Source of the DNA: an uncultured Prevotellaceae bacterium | GTDB lineage: Bacteria > Bacteroidota > Bacteroidia > Bacteroidales > Bacteroidaceae | NCBI GenBank assembly: GCA_937900485.1 | Contig: CALCEL010000014.1 | Location: 1-30,452 of the forward strand | Length of the DNA stretch: 30,452 nucleotides | Direction of reading: 5' to 3' | Part shown: piece by piece, positions 1 through 7,569 of the stretch | Layout: each line of letters opens with the position of its first letter | Numbering within the stretch: the first letter of the stretch is position 1 | Notes under the pieces: model-generated | What the model saw: only the letters and a program-made list of their open reading frames with translations | What the model was told of the DNA's origin: nothing | Database searches by the model: none | Made by a program: the position numbers and the translations under genes

Positions 1-2
1 AT

Positions 3-53
3 GACTCCGATAATGGTCAGTTGACCTTATGGGAAAATTTCTTTGGACAGTAG
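3..53 (+). CDS. Possible 3' end of a gene entering from the left
   Basis: The frame starting at base 3 is open to a TAG at 51-53 and ends with residues LTLWENFFGQ, which look protein-like. Only 16 codons are visible, so no family can be named. The stop lies just before the junction at 60/61 with a repeat half-unit, so this may be the intact end of a gene or another fragment. The open frame could be chance. Confidence 0.2.
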   Translation, partial: DSDNGQLTLWENFFGQ

Positions 54-60
54 TGATATG

Positions 61-165
61 TAACCTAAGATTTTCAGACGCTGAATAAGACACGGGAAAA
101 TTCAAGAAGTCATTTTTCACTGTCTTGTGTCAACTGGAAAAGAGGAATACCGGACAACAAAAAAT
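61..165 (-). repeat. Palindromic repeat family, copy 1 (single half-unit)
   Basis: Read on the minus strand, this stretch matches the left half of the copy at 17428-17731. Shared blocks in order are TTGTCCG, TTGACAC, AATGACTTCT, TTTTCCC, GTCTGAAAATCT and AGGTTA. Homology stops abruptly at 60/61, directly after the GGTTA core, and the following bases are unrelated to the other copies. It lies in the non-coding region upstream of the permease gene. Weak similarity may continue to about 190. Confidence 0.8.
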
Positions 166-258
166 GTACTAAATGGTAGAGTAATTTGTTAGTTCTAAAG
201 AACACTGACAGGAAAAACAAAAGAATAAAAAGAACACGAACAACGCATTTCTTTTACA

Positions 259-279
259 TTTTGCAACTGGATTGCAAAA
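259..279. promoter_or_regulatory. Candidate operator upstream of the metal permease
   Basis: A perfect inverted repeat of TTTTGCAA, five bases, TTGCAAAA. Its 21-bp size and symmetry suit a Fur-family dimer site, and a Fur-family regulator is encoded directly after the permease. It lies about 50 bp upstream of the -7 box at 328-335. Binding by that regulator is inferred from position only. Confidence 0.4.
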
Positions 280-327
280 AACGTTAATACATATTCACAA
301 GACAAACGAAAAAGGAAAAAACATTTA

Positions 328-335
328 TAACTTTG
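328..335 (+). promoter_or_regulatory. -7 box of the permease-regulator operon
   Basis: TAACTTTG matches the Bacteroidota sigma-ABfr consensus TAnnTTTG and is followed by a short A-rich leader to the ATG at 361. No convincing TTTG -33 box is seen at the usual spacing. Confidence 0.5.
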
Positions 336-360
336 CAAAAACAAAAAAAAACAGAAAAAC

Positions 361-1476
361 ATGAAAGAAATTCTCCATTTAATCAATGAAATGTCACCAT
401 ATCTGTTATTGGGATTTCTCATAGCAGGGCTGATGCATGCATTCGTGCCAGGCAAGTACTACACTAAATATCTGTCTGGAAACAACCTACGTTCTGTAAT
501 CAATGCCGCATTATTAGGCATTCCACTTCCTTTGTGCTCATGCGGAGTAATTCCTACCGCCATCTCGCTCAGAAAGGAAGGAGCATCACGAGGAGCCGTG
601 ATATCATTTCTGATCGCCACACCACAGACTGGTGTCGACTCAATAGCTGCCACATACTCTCTTATGGGACTTCCCTTCGCACTCACACGTCCGATAGTAG
701 CATTGATAACCGCCATATTCGGAGGTCAACTGGTCAACAAGACCGTGAATGCCTCTGACGAGGAGCTTTCTACCGAAGACGAACACGAGGAAGAAGATTA
801 TCACTGTTGTCATCATGATCATGATGAGGACACATGCACACATCATCACGACCATAACTCAGAAGAACACTGTCATTGCCACCACGCAGAGGTAAACTCA
901 GACATGGGCGTCCTCGCCAAGCTCCGCATTGCTCTGCAATACGCTTTCGTGGACATGGTTGAGGACATAGGGAAATGGCTCGTGGTCGGCCTTGTCGTGG
1001 CTGCACTCATCACCATCTTAGTGCCAGATAAGTTCTTCGCCATCTTTGCAGGCAACACATGGCTGTCAATCCTCCTTGTCCTGGCCATCAGCATACCAAT
1101 GTACATATGCGCCACAGGCTCCATACCTATCGCCGTGGCAATGATGATAAAAGGTCTGACACCAGGCGCCGCACTTGTGATGCTCATGGCTGGTCCAGCA
1201 GCAAACATGGCAAGCATACTCATCATACACCATCAGTTAGGCATGAAAACTCTCATCGCTTATCTGTCTGCCATCATCGGCGGGGCCATACTTTTCGGCA
1301 TCGGCATAGACTATCTCTTACCACGTGAGTGGTTCACCTCAGGACTTACACACATGGAACACGCCTCAGACACAGGAAGTTACTTCGAATGGGGATGCAC
1401 AGTGTTATTGACATGCCTGCTCATCAATGCCTTGGCAGTAAAAAAACACTCTCATCATTGTCATCACGAAGAGTAA
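361..1476 (+). CDS. SO_0444-family Cu/Zn efflux permease
   Basis: This is a 371-residue polytopic inner-membrane protein of the SO_0444/DUF318 permease group, thought to export divalent metal ions. Two hydrophobic blocks (about 13-125 and 190-330) flank a strongly His/Cys/Asp/Glu-rich cytoplasmic-type loop at 142-175, a probable metal-binding segment. A second small cluster, HSHHCHH, ends the protein. The family motif PLPLCSCGVIP is at 55-65, with Cys59 and Cys61, and a related CATGSIP motif lies in the second block. The start follows a -7 box and an A-rich leader. A Fur-family regulator begins 38 bases downstream, so the pair is probably one metal-responsive operon. The substrate could be zinc, copper or another divalent ion. 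Confidence 0.85.
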   Translation: MKEILHLINEMSPYLLLGFLIAGLMHAFVPGKYYTKYLSGNNLRSVINAALLGIPLPLCSCGVIPTAISLRKEGASRGAVISFLIATPQTGVDSIAATYSLMGLPFALTRPIVALITAIFGGQLVNKTVNASDEELSTEDEHEEEDYHCCHHDHDEDTCTHHHDHNSEEHCHCHHAEVNSDMGVLAKLRIALQYAFVDMVEDIGKWLVVGLVVAALITILVPDKFFAIFAGNTWLSILLVLAISIPMYICATGSIPIAVAMMIKGLTPGAALVMLMAGPAANMASILIIHHQLGMKTLIAYLSAIIGGAILFGIGIDYLLPREWFTSGLTHMEHASDTGSYFEWGCTVLLTCLLINALAVKKHSHHCHHEE

Positions 1477-1514
1477 ACACAAAGACAAGAGACTGTCACA
1501 TAAAACAATAATAA

Positions 1515-1946
1515 ATGATACACTTAGACATCTCAGATGAACAGACGCTCGACAATGCTGGCGTACGCATAACAGCTGTTCGTCTGCTCATCTGGAAACA
1601 TGTGCGACATCAGTTTCATGACGCATTCAACCTCGCTGACCTGGAAAATTCTCTGCCGACAGTTGACAGATCAACGTTATTCCGTACACTAACCACTTTC
1701 ACAGAGGCTCATCTCCTGCATGAGATAGACGATGGCACCGGAACACAGAAATACTGCGTGTGTCACCTTGACGACACAAGGCACTGCATGGGACATGTAC
1801 ATTTCACCTGCAAGGTCTGCCACCGGACATTTTGTCTTACTAATGTTACTATTCCAACCGTTCCTCTGCCCTCCGGATTCATTCCGTACGAGACGGAATA
1901 TGTGGTTAAGGGAGTATGCTCACATTGTTCTGGCAGCATTGGATAA
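1515..1946 (+). CDS. Fur-family metal-responsive regulator
   Basis: A 143-residue cytoplasmic DNA-binding protein of the Fur/Zur superfamily. The N-terminal half (about 10-75) carries the winged helix, with the recognition stretch VDRSTLFRTLTTFTEAHLLHE typical of the family. The C-terminal dimerisation half has a metal-site pattern of His94, His96, Cys99 and Cys102, followed by Cys135 and Cys138, so both CxxC pairs of the structural zinc site are present. It probably controls the upstream permease gene, perhaps through the inverted repeat at 259-279. Whether it senses zinc, iron or peroxide cannot be decided from sequence. The Cys-rich end and efflux partner favour zinc or a similar metal. 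Confidence 0.85.
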   Translation: MIHLDISDEQTLDNAGVRITAVRLLIWKHVRHQFHDAFNLADLENSLPTVDRSTLFRTLTTFTEAHLLHEIDDGTGTQKYCVCHLDDTRHCMGHVHFTCKVCHRTFCLTNVTIPTVPLPSGFIPYETEYVVKGVCSHCSGSIG

Positions 1947-1959
1947 TCGTGTTTTTTCG

Positions 1960-2250
1960 GGCTGTTTTTCTTCCGGTCACACTTCTATTATCTGAACGGA
2001 GTGTTATCATACGATGTCCGTCCCAACGCTGCAGACTTGACGTAGTGCCAAACCACATGTATCCGTCTCCATCCTGATGGACGTGATACAGTTCATTGGT
2101 GAACAGCTCACGTATAAAGGTGAAAGACTCCACCACAACATCTTGTGTGAAAGACCTTTGTGCCGACAAAACAAAACAGAGAACTGATAGTATGTGTGTA
2201 TATATTCTTATATTATCATACAATCCAAAGTTAATAATTTTTCCATACAC
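1960..2250 (-). pseudogene. 5' remnant of a hybrid two-component sensor gene
   Basis: The minus-strand frame from 2250 encodes a hydrophobic leader ending near LSAQRSFTQ. It is followed by a first periplasmic propeller repeat, with the hallmark pattern NELYHVHQDGDGYMWFGT and LQRWDGHRMITL. This is how HTCS sensors begin; compare DICQDKYGFIWIAT and LSKYDGYHF in the intact HTCS at 20899. Homology ends after about 80 residues, and the open frame then runs through unrelated sequence to a stop at 1906, inside the 3' end of the Fur-family gene. More than 90% of a normal HTCS is missing. It is probably the relic of a deleted polysaccharide-utilisation regulator. Confidence 0.7.
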
Positions 2251-2418
2251 ATATTATTTAAAGAGGAGAAAAGATGACTTCACGTGTCCAATAATCCGAG
2301 CCCATGAGTCATTCTTGTCAGGCAAACAGGCATGACACAACGTTTCGCAGGAGATGCTGTAATTATTCACAGACGCTAAAATTGTCATCTCATACTTAAA
2401 GATATTAGATTTTTATCG

Positions 2419-2426
2419 TACTTTTG
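2419..2426 (+). promoter_or_regulatory. -7 box upstream of the small membrane protein
   Basis: TACTTTTG fits TAnnTTTG. The leader to the ATG at 2529 would be about 95 bases. Confidence 0.45.
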
Positions 2427-2528
2427 CAGTAATATGTGTTGTTGAGTCAGCAATAACCAGAACATATTTTTCTACATCATCACTGCGTCAGCAACGCATA
2501 ATCACCAAATATACTAACACATACAATC

Positions 2529-2792
2529 ATGTTTGAACATATATCAGATTTCACCACATGGCCAATCATAACGGGAATTCTCATCGGATACGTGGCCAAC
2601 AAGATCATGAGTGGAGAGGGAAAAGGATGTTGCATGAACCTTTTTGTGGGTATTGTGGGCAGTTACATCGGGACATTCATCAGTCATCTACTGAATATCA
2701 AGTTATTTGGGAAAGGTTATCTCACCAATTTCGTCTTCTGCGTTGCCGGTGCGGTCACCATATTATGGTTATGGAAAAAACTCTTCGACTAA
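2529..2792 (+). CDS. GlsB/YeaQ/YmgE-type stress membrane protein
   Basis: An 87-residue protein with three hydrophobic segments (about 12-26, 35-58 and 66-83) and glycine-rich turns, including GILIGYVANKIMSGEGKGC. This layout matches the GlsB/YeaQ/YmgE group, formerly called transglycosylase-associated proteins, which are small inner-membrane proteins linked to general stress. Most relatives have the same three-segment arrangement and length. The gene has its own -7 box and is followed after one base by a small unknown gene, so the two are probably co-transcribed. The molecular role of the family is not established. Confidence 0.7.
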   Translation: MFEHISDFTTWPIITGILIGYVANKIMSGEGKGCCMNLFVGIVGSYIGTFISHLLNIKLFGKGYLTNFVFCVAGAVTILWLWKKLFD

Positions 2793-2793
2793 G

Positions 2794-3027
2794 ATGACAG
2801 ACATCGAGATGGCAGACATGTGCTCACAGCTGCGTAAGAAACTGACGGACGAGAACGGTGACTACCATGATATCTGGATGGCAATTCAAAAAGAACCAGA
2901 CCTGACAGCGGCAGTACGTTCACGGCAATTACACATTTATCGTGGAGGAAAAAAAATCCTGGTTCTCGCTGGCAAGTCAAATCCCAAAACATTAAGAGAT
3001 GACGTCCTTTGCGGACTATTACGATAG
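2794..3027 (+). CDS. Small protein of unknown function
   Basis: A 77-residue, mostly soluble protein that I do not recognise. The ATG at 2794 is chosen because it follows the upstream stop by one base; a longer reading from 2707 would overlap the membrane-protein gene in another frame. It is rich in charged residues with predicted helices at both ends and a short strand-like centre (RQLHIYRGGKKILVLAGK). There are no Cys clusters and no signal peptide. The tight spacing suggests translation coupled to the gene before it. Confidence 0.6.
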   Translation: MTDIEMADMCSQLRKKLTDENGDYHDIWMAIQKEPDLTAAVRSRQLHIYRGGKKILVLAGKSNPKTLRDDVLCGLLR

Positions 3028-3136
3028 AGCTTCTTTTTTCACACGTCATTACGCACTCAAAAGATGCGATTCTCTTCAGACCGTTGAGTTTCGAAGACAC
3101 TCATCAACATGCCAGACAACATAAAGACTATAGACA

Positions 3137-3706
3137 ATGAGAGACATTAGCAACATAAAACAGAGCAAGACGAGCATCATTGCCGGAGAAGACTCGGTGC
3201 GTCGTAAGTGTCAAAAAGACTTTGCAGCCATAGACTTTGAGACAGCTAACTTCACGCGCTCGTCTGTCTGTTCCGTAGGCGTGGTAATCGTGCGTGAAGG
3301 TGAGATTGCAGACTCCTTCTACTCTCTCATTCAGCCCGAGCCTAACTATTACAATTTCAGATGTTGTCAAGTACACGGACTGAACCGTAAGGACACGGAC
3401 GACGCACCGTTATTTCCTGAAGTATGGGCACGCATCGAGCCGATGATTGACGGGTTGCCACTTGTGGCGCACAACAAAACATTCGACGAGAGCTGTCTGA
3501 AAGCTGTATTCAAAGTGTATAACATGGACTATCCAGACTACGACTTTTACGACACACTTTACGCCTCACGTCGTCAGATGCCAGAGCTACCGAATCATCA
3601 TCTACACACGGTGGCAGCCGCATGCGGATACAACCTTGATAATCACCATCACGCTCTCGCCGATGCCGAGGCATGTGCATGGATAGCCAGAGAGATTCTC
3701 TTCTAA
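3137..3706 (+). CDS. DEDDh 3'-5' exonuclease (DnaQ-like)
   Basis: A 189-residue exonuclease of the DnaQ/epsilon type, which removes nucleotides from 3' ends with two metal ions. All DEDDh residues are visible: Asp33 and Glu35 (AIDFETAN), Asp117 (HNKTFDES), and His172 with Asp176 (HHALADAEA). No polymerase or BRCT domain is attached. The first 27 residues are not typical, since relatives usually begin just before FAAIDFETA. A GTG at 3197 would give a more usual length, so the start is uncertain. The PLD-family gene follows after 42 bases, hinting at a shared nucleic-acid role. Confidence 0.85.
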   Translation: MRDISNIKQSKTSIIAGEDSVRRKCQKDFAAIDFETANFTRSSVCSVGVVIVREGEIADSFYSLIQPEPNYYNFRCCQVHGLNRKDTDDAPLFPEVWARIEPMIDGLPLVAHNKTFDESCLKAVFKVYNMDYPDYDFYDTLYASRRQMPELPNHHLHTVAAACGYNLDNHHHALADAEACAWIAREILF

Positions 3707-3748
3707 CAAAACACGATTCACAACATATACAGCAAAGATCACAAATGT

Positions 3749-4261
3749 ATGACACGCTACATCTCCAACGAGGAACATTACAAAGAAGTGCTTTCACGTG
3801 TTCAACACGTGAAACATATTCTCTGGATTGGCACGGCTGACATCAAAGACCTGTATATCAATGCCGGCAGAGACAAGAAACCTTTCCTCGCTCTTATCGC
3901 GCAGCTCATAGAGCGTGGAGTGGAGGTAAGACTGATACATGCCAAGGAACCAGGTCCGAACTTCCGTGAGGATTTTGACAAATACCCGGCACTCTACGAT
4001 GGTCTGGAACGAGTGCTATGTCCACGTGTTCACTTTAAGATCATCGTGCTTGACGGTAAGGAAGTGTATGTGGGCAGCGCTAACCTGACAGGTGCCGGAA
4101 TTGGTATGAAGTCCATGAGCACACGCAATTTCGAAGCCGGCATTTTCTCCGATGAACCAGAGCTTGTGGAACAAGCGATGAACCAGTTTGACGAGGTATG
4201 GATAGGCACACACTGCAAGTCGTGCAAACGAAGAGATTTCTGCTCTGACCCTATAAAATAA
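3749..4261 (+). CDS. Single-motif phospholipase D family protein
   Basis: A 170-residue protein with one HKD catalytic motif: His95, Lys97 and Asp102 (VHFKIIVLD), then Gly109-Ser110-x-Asn112 (VGSANLTGAG). Short members with a single motif, like the Nuc endonuclease, work as dimers and cut phosphodiester bonds, often in nucleic acids. No signal peptide is seen, so it is probably cytoplasmic. The C terminus carries a small Cys cluster (HCKSCKRRDFC) that could bind a metal and is not part of the basic fold. It follows the exonuclease gene closely. Its substrate could be nucleic acid or lipid; context favours nucleic acid. Confidence 0.75.
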   Translation: MTRYISNEEHYKEVLSRVQHVKHILWIGTADIKDLYINAGRDKKPFLALIAQLIERGVEVRLIHAKEPGPNFREDFDKYPALYDGLERVLCPRVHFKIIVLDGKEVYVGSANLTGAGIGMKSMSTRNFEAGIFSDEPELVEQAMNQFDEVWIGTHCKSCKRRDFCSDPIK

Positions 4262-4426
4262 CTCACGTACATAATGTCTGACACCGCTCTGACAATTGTG
4301 TTGTTCAGGCCAATGCTCAAGAAGACAATCATTTGAGTAAAAACAATTAATACCGTCAAAAACAAAAACACCAAATTTGGTAAATCTAACCGAAATTTGT
4401 ATTATAGCTGATAAATTCTATTAATT

Positions 4427-4434
4427 TACCTTTG
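4427..4434 (+). promoter_or_regulatory. -7 box of the flavodoxin gene
   Basis: TACCTTTG fits TAnnTTTG, with an A-rich leader of about 25 bases to the ATG at 4460. Confidence 0.5.
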
Positions 4435-4459
4435 CATCAGTAAATCAAAACAGAAAACT

Positions 4460-4981
4460 ATGGCTAAAAACATTCTTATCGCTTACTATTCTCGTCGAGG
4501 AGAGAATTATGTTAACGGCAACATAAATAACCTTGAGTTTGGAAACACCGAGATTGTCGCCGAAAAGATCAAGGCGTTGTTACCAGACGCAGACATGTAC
4601 AAGATTGACACCGTTCACGAATATTCCAAGTCATACATGACATGTATTGAGGAGGCCAAGCAGGAGCTACGCGAGCAAGCACGTCCGGAGATTAAGAATC
4701 CGTTGGACTCCATTGATAAATATGACACCATAATACTTGGCTATCCAAACTGGTGGGGCACAATGCCTATGGTATGCTACACCTTCCTTGAGTCATTTGA
4801 CTTCAGCGGAAAGACCATCATTCCATTTTGCACTAACGAGGGCAGCGGCTTAGGCAGCTCTGTGCGTTTCATCAAAAAGCTCTGTCCTGACTCTAACGTG
4901 AGGGAAGGCACTGCCATTCATGGAGCTGAGGCGGCATACGCTGACGCTGAGGCGCAAGACATAGCTGAGATGGCGAGATAA
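4460..4981 (+). CDS. Flavodoxin
   Basis: A 173-residue cytoplasmic flavodoxin-fold protein that binds FMN and carries electrons or reduces small substrates. The phosphate loop is near residues 8-16 (AYYSRRGEN). A later flavin-contact loop, GYPNWWGTMPMVCYTFLESFDFSGK, is typical of the Bacteroidota flavodoxin_4-like group. The segment between strand 1 and helix 1 has an insert (VNGNINNLEFGNTEI) common in that group. It has its own -7 box, and a strong hairpin follows at 4986-5023, before the SDR gene. Partner proteins cannot be named. Confidence 0.85.
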   Translation: MAKNILIAYYSRRGENYVNGNINNLEFGNTEIVAEKIKALLPDADMYKIDTVHEYSKSYMTCIEEAKQELREQARPEIKNPLDSIDKYDTIILGYPNWWGTMPMVCYTFLESFDFSGKTIIPFCTNEGSGLGSSVRFIKKLCPDSNVREGTAIHGAEAAYADAEAQDIAEMAR

Positions 4982-4985
4982 ACAT

Positions 4986-5023
4986 GTGCGAGCTATGACT
5001 GCTCTGAGCAGTCATAGCTGCAC
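4986..5023 (+). terminator. Strong hairpin after the flavodoxin gene
   Basis: A 12-bp perfect stem (AGCTATGACTGC with GCAGTCATAGCT) and a five-base loop TCTGA, extended by an outer GTGC/GCAC pair across a bulged G. It begins four bases after the stop codon. There is no T-tract, so it may be a transcript-stabilising or attenuating hairpin rather than a classical terminator. Confidence 0.5.
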
Positions 5024-5109
5024 ATTCAGGGGCATTCCCACATGAGCTTATCTCCATCACAATCGTCAAATACAGCAAACATATCACATCACATAACCAC
5101 ACGACAAAT

Positions 5110-5946
5110 ATGGGAAAACAAGTAGCAGTATTAGTCGGAGCCGGTAGCATCGGACAAGCTATAATCCGTAGAGTATCCGCAGAAAAGCATATCGTACTGG
5201 CAGACTACAACATAGACAATGCCGAACAGACTGCCAAGACTCTTGAGAACGCAGGATTTGACTGCTCCACTCTCAGATGCGACCTCGGATCAAAAGACGA
5301 CATCTTGCGACTAGTGGATTACGCAAACAGTAACGGTGACATCATGAACATGGTGAACGCAGCGGGTGTATCGCCATCACAGGCTTCGGTGGAACGCATC
5401 CTGCAAGTCGACCTATATGGCACAAGCGTGCTTCTTGAGGAATTCGGCAAAGCGATATCCGACGGAGGCTCAGGCGTTATCATCTCATCACAAAGCGGTC
5501 ATCGTCTTCCACCACTCTCTCAGGAACAGAGCGAGGCATTGGCAGTCACTCCTGTTGACGAGCTTCTTGACTTACCATTCTTGAGAGCCATCGACGACAC
5601 ACTGAAAGCTTATCAATATTCCAAACGATCTAACGTGTTGCGAGTGATGTACGAGGCGGCACGGTGGGGACAGAGACATGCCACGGTCAACTCCATATCC
5701 CCGGGAATCATCATCACACCTTTAGCCAACGATGAGCTACATGGACCGCGAAAAGACGGTTACCTGAAAATGATCGAGTCAATGCCGGCGCATCGGGCAG
5801 GCACACCTGACGAGGTGGGCGACCTGGCTGAGTTTATCTTGTCTTCTCGCGGACGTTTCATCAGCGGAGCGGACATATTGATAGACGGAGGATGTACGGC
5901 GAGCTACTGGTACGGCGACTTACAGTATCTGAAGAAAACACATTAA
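5110..5946 (+). CDS. Short-chain dehydrogenase/reductase
   Basis: A 278-residue cytoplasmic NAD(P)-dependent oxidoreductase of the SDR superfamily. The nucleotide-binding glycine motif is GAGSIG at 11-16, followed by an acidic residue after strand 2 (LADYN), which suggests NAD preference. The catalytic Tyr168-x3-Lys172 is present (YQYSK), with a Ser-rich stretch at 126-130. After the active site, SISPGIIITPL is the usual SDR segment. A C-terminal ISGADILIDGGC closes the fold. The substrate is unknown. The aldo/keto reductase gene follows after 25 bases, so the two probably form a carbonyl-reducing operon. Confidence 0.85.
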   Translation: MGKQVAVLVGAGSIGQAIIRRVSAEKHIVLADYNIDNAEQTAKTLENAGFDCSTLRCDLGSKDDILRLVDYANSNGDIMNMVNAAGVSPSQASVERILQVDLYGTSVLLEEFGKAISDGGSGVIISSQSGHRLPPLSQEQSEALAVTPVDELLDLPFLRAIDDTLKAYQYSKRSNVLRVMYEAARWGQRHATVNSISPGIIITPLANDELHGPRKDGYLKMIESMPAHRAGTPDEVGDLAEFILSSRGRFISGADILIDGGCTASYWYGDLQYLKKTH

Positions 5947-5971
5947 TAACAATCTTAAAAAGAAATAACGT

Positions 5972-6817
5972 ATGACAAAGAAAACCATTAAACTTTGGAA
6001 CGGAATAGAAATGCCGCAAGTAGGTTACGGTGTCTATCAGGTCACACCACAGGAGTGTGAGCGATGTGTCAGCGATGCGTTAGAGACAGGATACAGAATG
6101 ATTGACACCGCACAGGCTTATCAGAACGAGGAAGGTGTCGGCAACGCCATAAGCAAGAGCGGCATCAACCGCGATGATATATTCTTAGTATCAAAGATAT
6201 GGATATCCAACTACGGATATGAGAAAGCTAAGGCTTCCATCGACGAGAGTCTGCGTAAGCTCAAGACTGACCATATCGACCTGATGCTGCTCCATCAGCC
6301 ATTCTGCGACCGCTACGGAGCATACCGAGCGATGGAAGATGCCTATAAAGAAGGTAAGCTGAGAGCTATCGGAGTGAGCAACTTCTATCCTGACCACTTG
6401 ATAGACTTGGCATCCAACGTGGAGATTAAACCTATGGTGAACCAAGTCGAGACACATGTGTTCAACCAACAGACGGAAGCTATGAGATACATGAACGAGC
6501 TTGATTGCCGCATCATGTCATGGGGACCTCTCGCTGAGGGCAGAAACAACTTCTTTCAGAACGAGACACTGAGTGAGATAGGTGCGAAATATGGTAAGTC
6601 AGTGGCGCAGGTCGCATTACGCTGGCTCACTCAACGCGACGTCATCATCATACCTAAATCCACTCACAAGGAGCGCATGTTACAGAACATCGACATTTTC
6701 GATTTCAGTCTGACGGATGACGAGATGAGACGTATACATACACTTGACACAGGTAAGAGTCTGTTCTTCGACCATCATGACCCTGAGACAACTAAGATGT
6801 TTATGGGATGGAGATGA
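5972..6817 (+). CDS. Aldo/keto reductase
   Basis: A 281-residue NADPH-dependent reductase of the AKR superfamily, acting on aldehydes or ketones in the cytoplasm. The full catalytic tetrad is visible: Asp45, Tyr50 (IDTAQAYQNE), Lys75 (VSKIW) and His108 (LLHQP). The signature GVSNFYPDHL follows, and the cofactor-binding IIPKSTHKERMLQNI lies near the C terminus. The length is normal for bacterial AKR5-type enzymes such as 2,5-diketo-gluconate reductases. It follows the SDR gene closely. The physiological substrate cannot be read from the sequence. Confidence 0.9.
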   Translation: MTKKTIKLWNGIEMPQVGYGVYQVTPQECERCVSDALETGYRMIDTAQAYQNEEGVGNAISKSGINRDDIFLVSKIWISNYGYEKAKASIDESLRKLKTDHIDLMLLHQPFCDRYGAYRAMEDAYKEGKLRAIGVSNFYPDHLIDLASNVEIKPMVNQVETHVFNQQTEAMRYMNELDCRIMSWGPLAEGRNNFFQNETLSEIGAKYGKSVAQVALRWLTQRDVIIIPKSTHKERMLQNIDIFDFSLTDDEMRRIHTLDTGKSLFFDHHDPETTKMFMGWR

Positions 6818-6859
6818 CATGACAAAGTGTACAAACAGACATCAACAACTAATATAACA

Positions 6860-6890
6860 CGCCAAGGATTGTACGACACAGTCCTTGGCG
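6860..6890 (+). terminator. Hairpin after the aldo/keto reductase gene
   Basis: A 9-bp perfect stem, CGCCAAGGA with TCCTTGGCG, closes a 13-base loop containing a smaller TGT/ACA pair. It lies 43 bases after the stop. It is followed by ATTACATATTAAT rather than a T-run, so termination is likely but not certain. Confidence 0.5.
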
Positions 6891-7023
6891 ATTACATATT
6901 AATCATCTCTCACCACTAAAATCACAACACACAGAATATCAGATTATGCGGAATACGGCATCAGTATAAGAGTGTTGTATCAAAGACAAGTTAAGACGAC
7001 AATTTCAAGTTACAATTTCGCAC

Positions 7024-7138
7024 ATTTTTATTGTTCGAAACTCCTCTTTTTACGTTGACACTAAACAATGAAAAAAATGACTTCTGGAATTTTCTTATGT
7101 CTTATTCGGAGTCTGAAATTCTTAGGTTAGGACGTTGA
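7024..7138 (+). repeat. Palindromic repeat family, copy 2 (single half-unit)
   Basis: This matches the left half of the 17428-17731 copy: ATTTTTATTG, CGAAACTCC, GTTGACAC, AAATGACTTCTG, TTATTCGG, GTCTGAAA and AGGTTAGGACGTTGA. Homology ends at 7138, exactly where a YdeI-like reading frame on the other strand begins to match its family. Weak similarity upstream to about 7010 suggests a shortened outer end. Confidence 0.8.
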
Positions 7139-7287
7139 TCCTCGACGGCATCAAGGTACCACAACCGTTCACTGCCGTCCTGCCGTCCACGTTTGACACA
7201 GATCCAGCACTCACCTGCGTTGTCGAAATATTGTTCAAGCCATCGTCTGAAATCCTTTCTGTTATCTATATCCAGAATATTCTCCAT
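7139..7287 (-). pseudogene. Truncated YdeI/OmpD-associated family gene
   Basis: From a probable ATG at 7287 the minus strand reads MENILDIDNRKDFRRWLEQ, followed by ECWICVKRG and LWYLDAVED. This is the N-terminal pattern of the YdeI family, whose members have about 180-200 residues and continue with ALCFGWIDS-like sequence. Here the match stops after DAVED at the junction with repeat copy 2 (7138/7139), and the last 11 residues of the open frame (to 7102) are read out of the repeat. Only about 50 residues of the family domain remain, so the gene is almost certainly dead. The open frame extends upstream to 7404, but that part is not family-like. Confidence 0.7.
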
Positions 7288-7479
7288 TTTGTTAATGCTC
7301 TTTTTCAGATCATGGTAAAAATTAATGCCGGTTTTCCTTACCTGCGCCATCTGCTGACGTCTAGGAATACGATAGTCCACATTGTCTCCATCGTCGCTCA
7401 TCAATTAAGCAGTTGTATGTATAAGAAAGGATAACATCTCTATAAGAGAAAAAGAACATGACCGGAGATTGTCATCGGT

Positions 7480-7520
7480 TCTGTGATAAAATTAAGAGGA
7501 TGTCAAAAACATCCTCTTAA
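7480..7520 (-). terminator. Rho-independent terminator of the DUF362 gene
   Basis: A perfect 12-bp stem (7492-7503 with 7509-7520) has a five-base loop. On the minus strand it is followed by a T-rich tail, TTTTAT. It lies 50 bases downstream of the DUF362 stop codon. Confidence 0.8.
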
Positions 7521-7569
7521 CAGTGTCGTCCATGCGTCTGTCAGACGCTTATGTCCTGTGACGTCAGCA

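Noticed and set aside
4370..4381. Palindrome ACCAAATTTGGT upstream of the flavodoxin gene as an operator or a repeat-family end
   Set aside because: It shares CAAATTT with the ends of the repeat family, but no further family sequence is nearby and such AT-rich palindromes arise easily by chance.
7135..7434. A 99-codon plus-strand open frame
   Set aside because: It is antisense to the YdeI remnant, whose minus-strand translation matches a known family; the plus-strand product has no family character.
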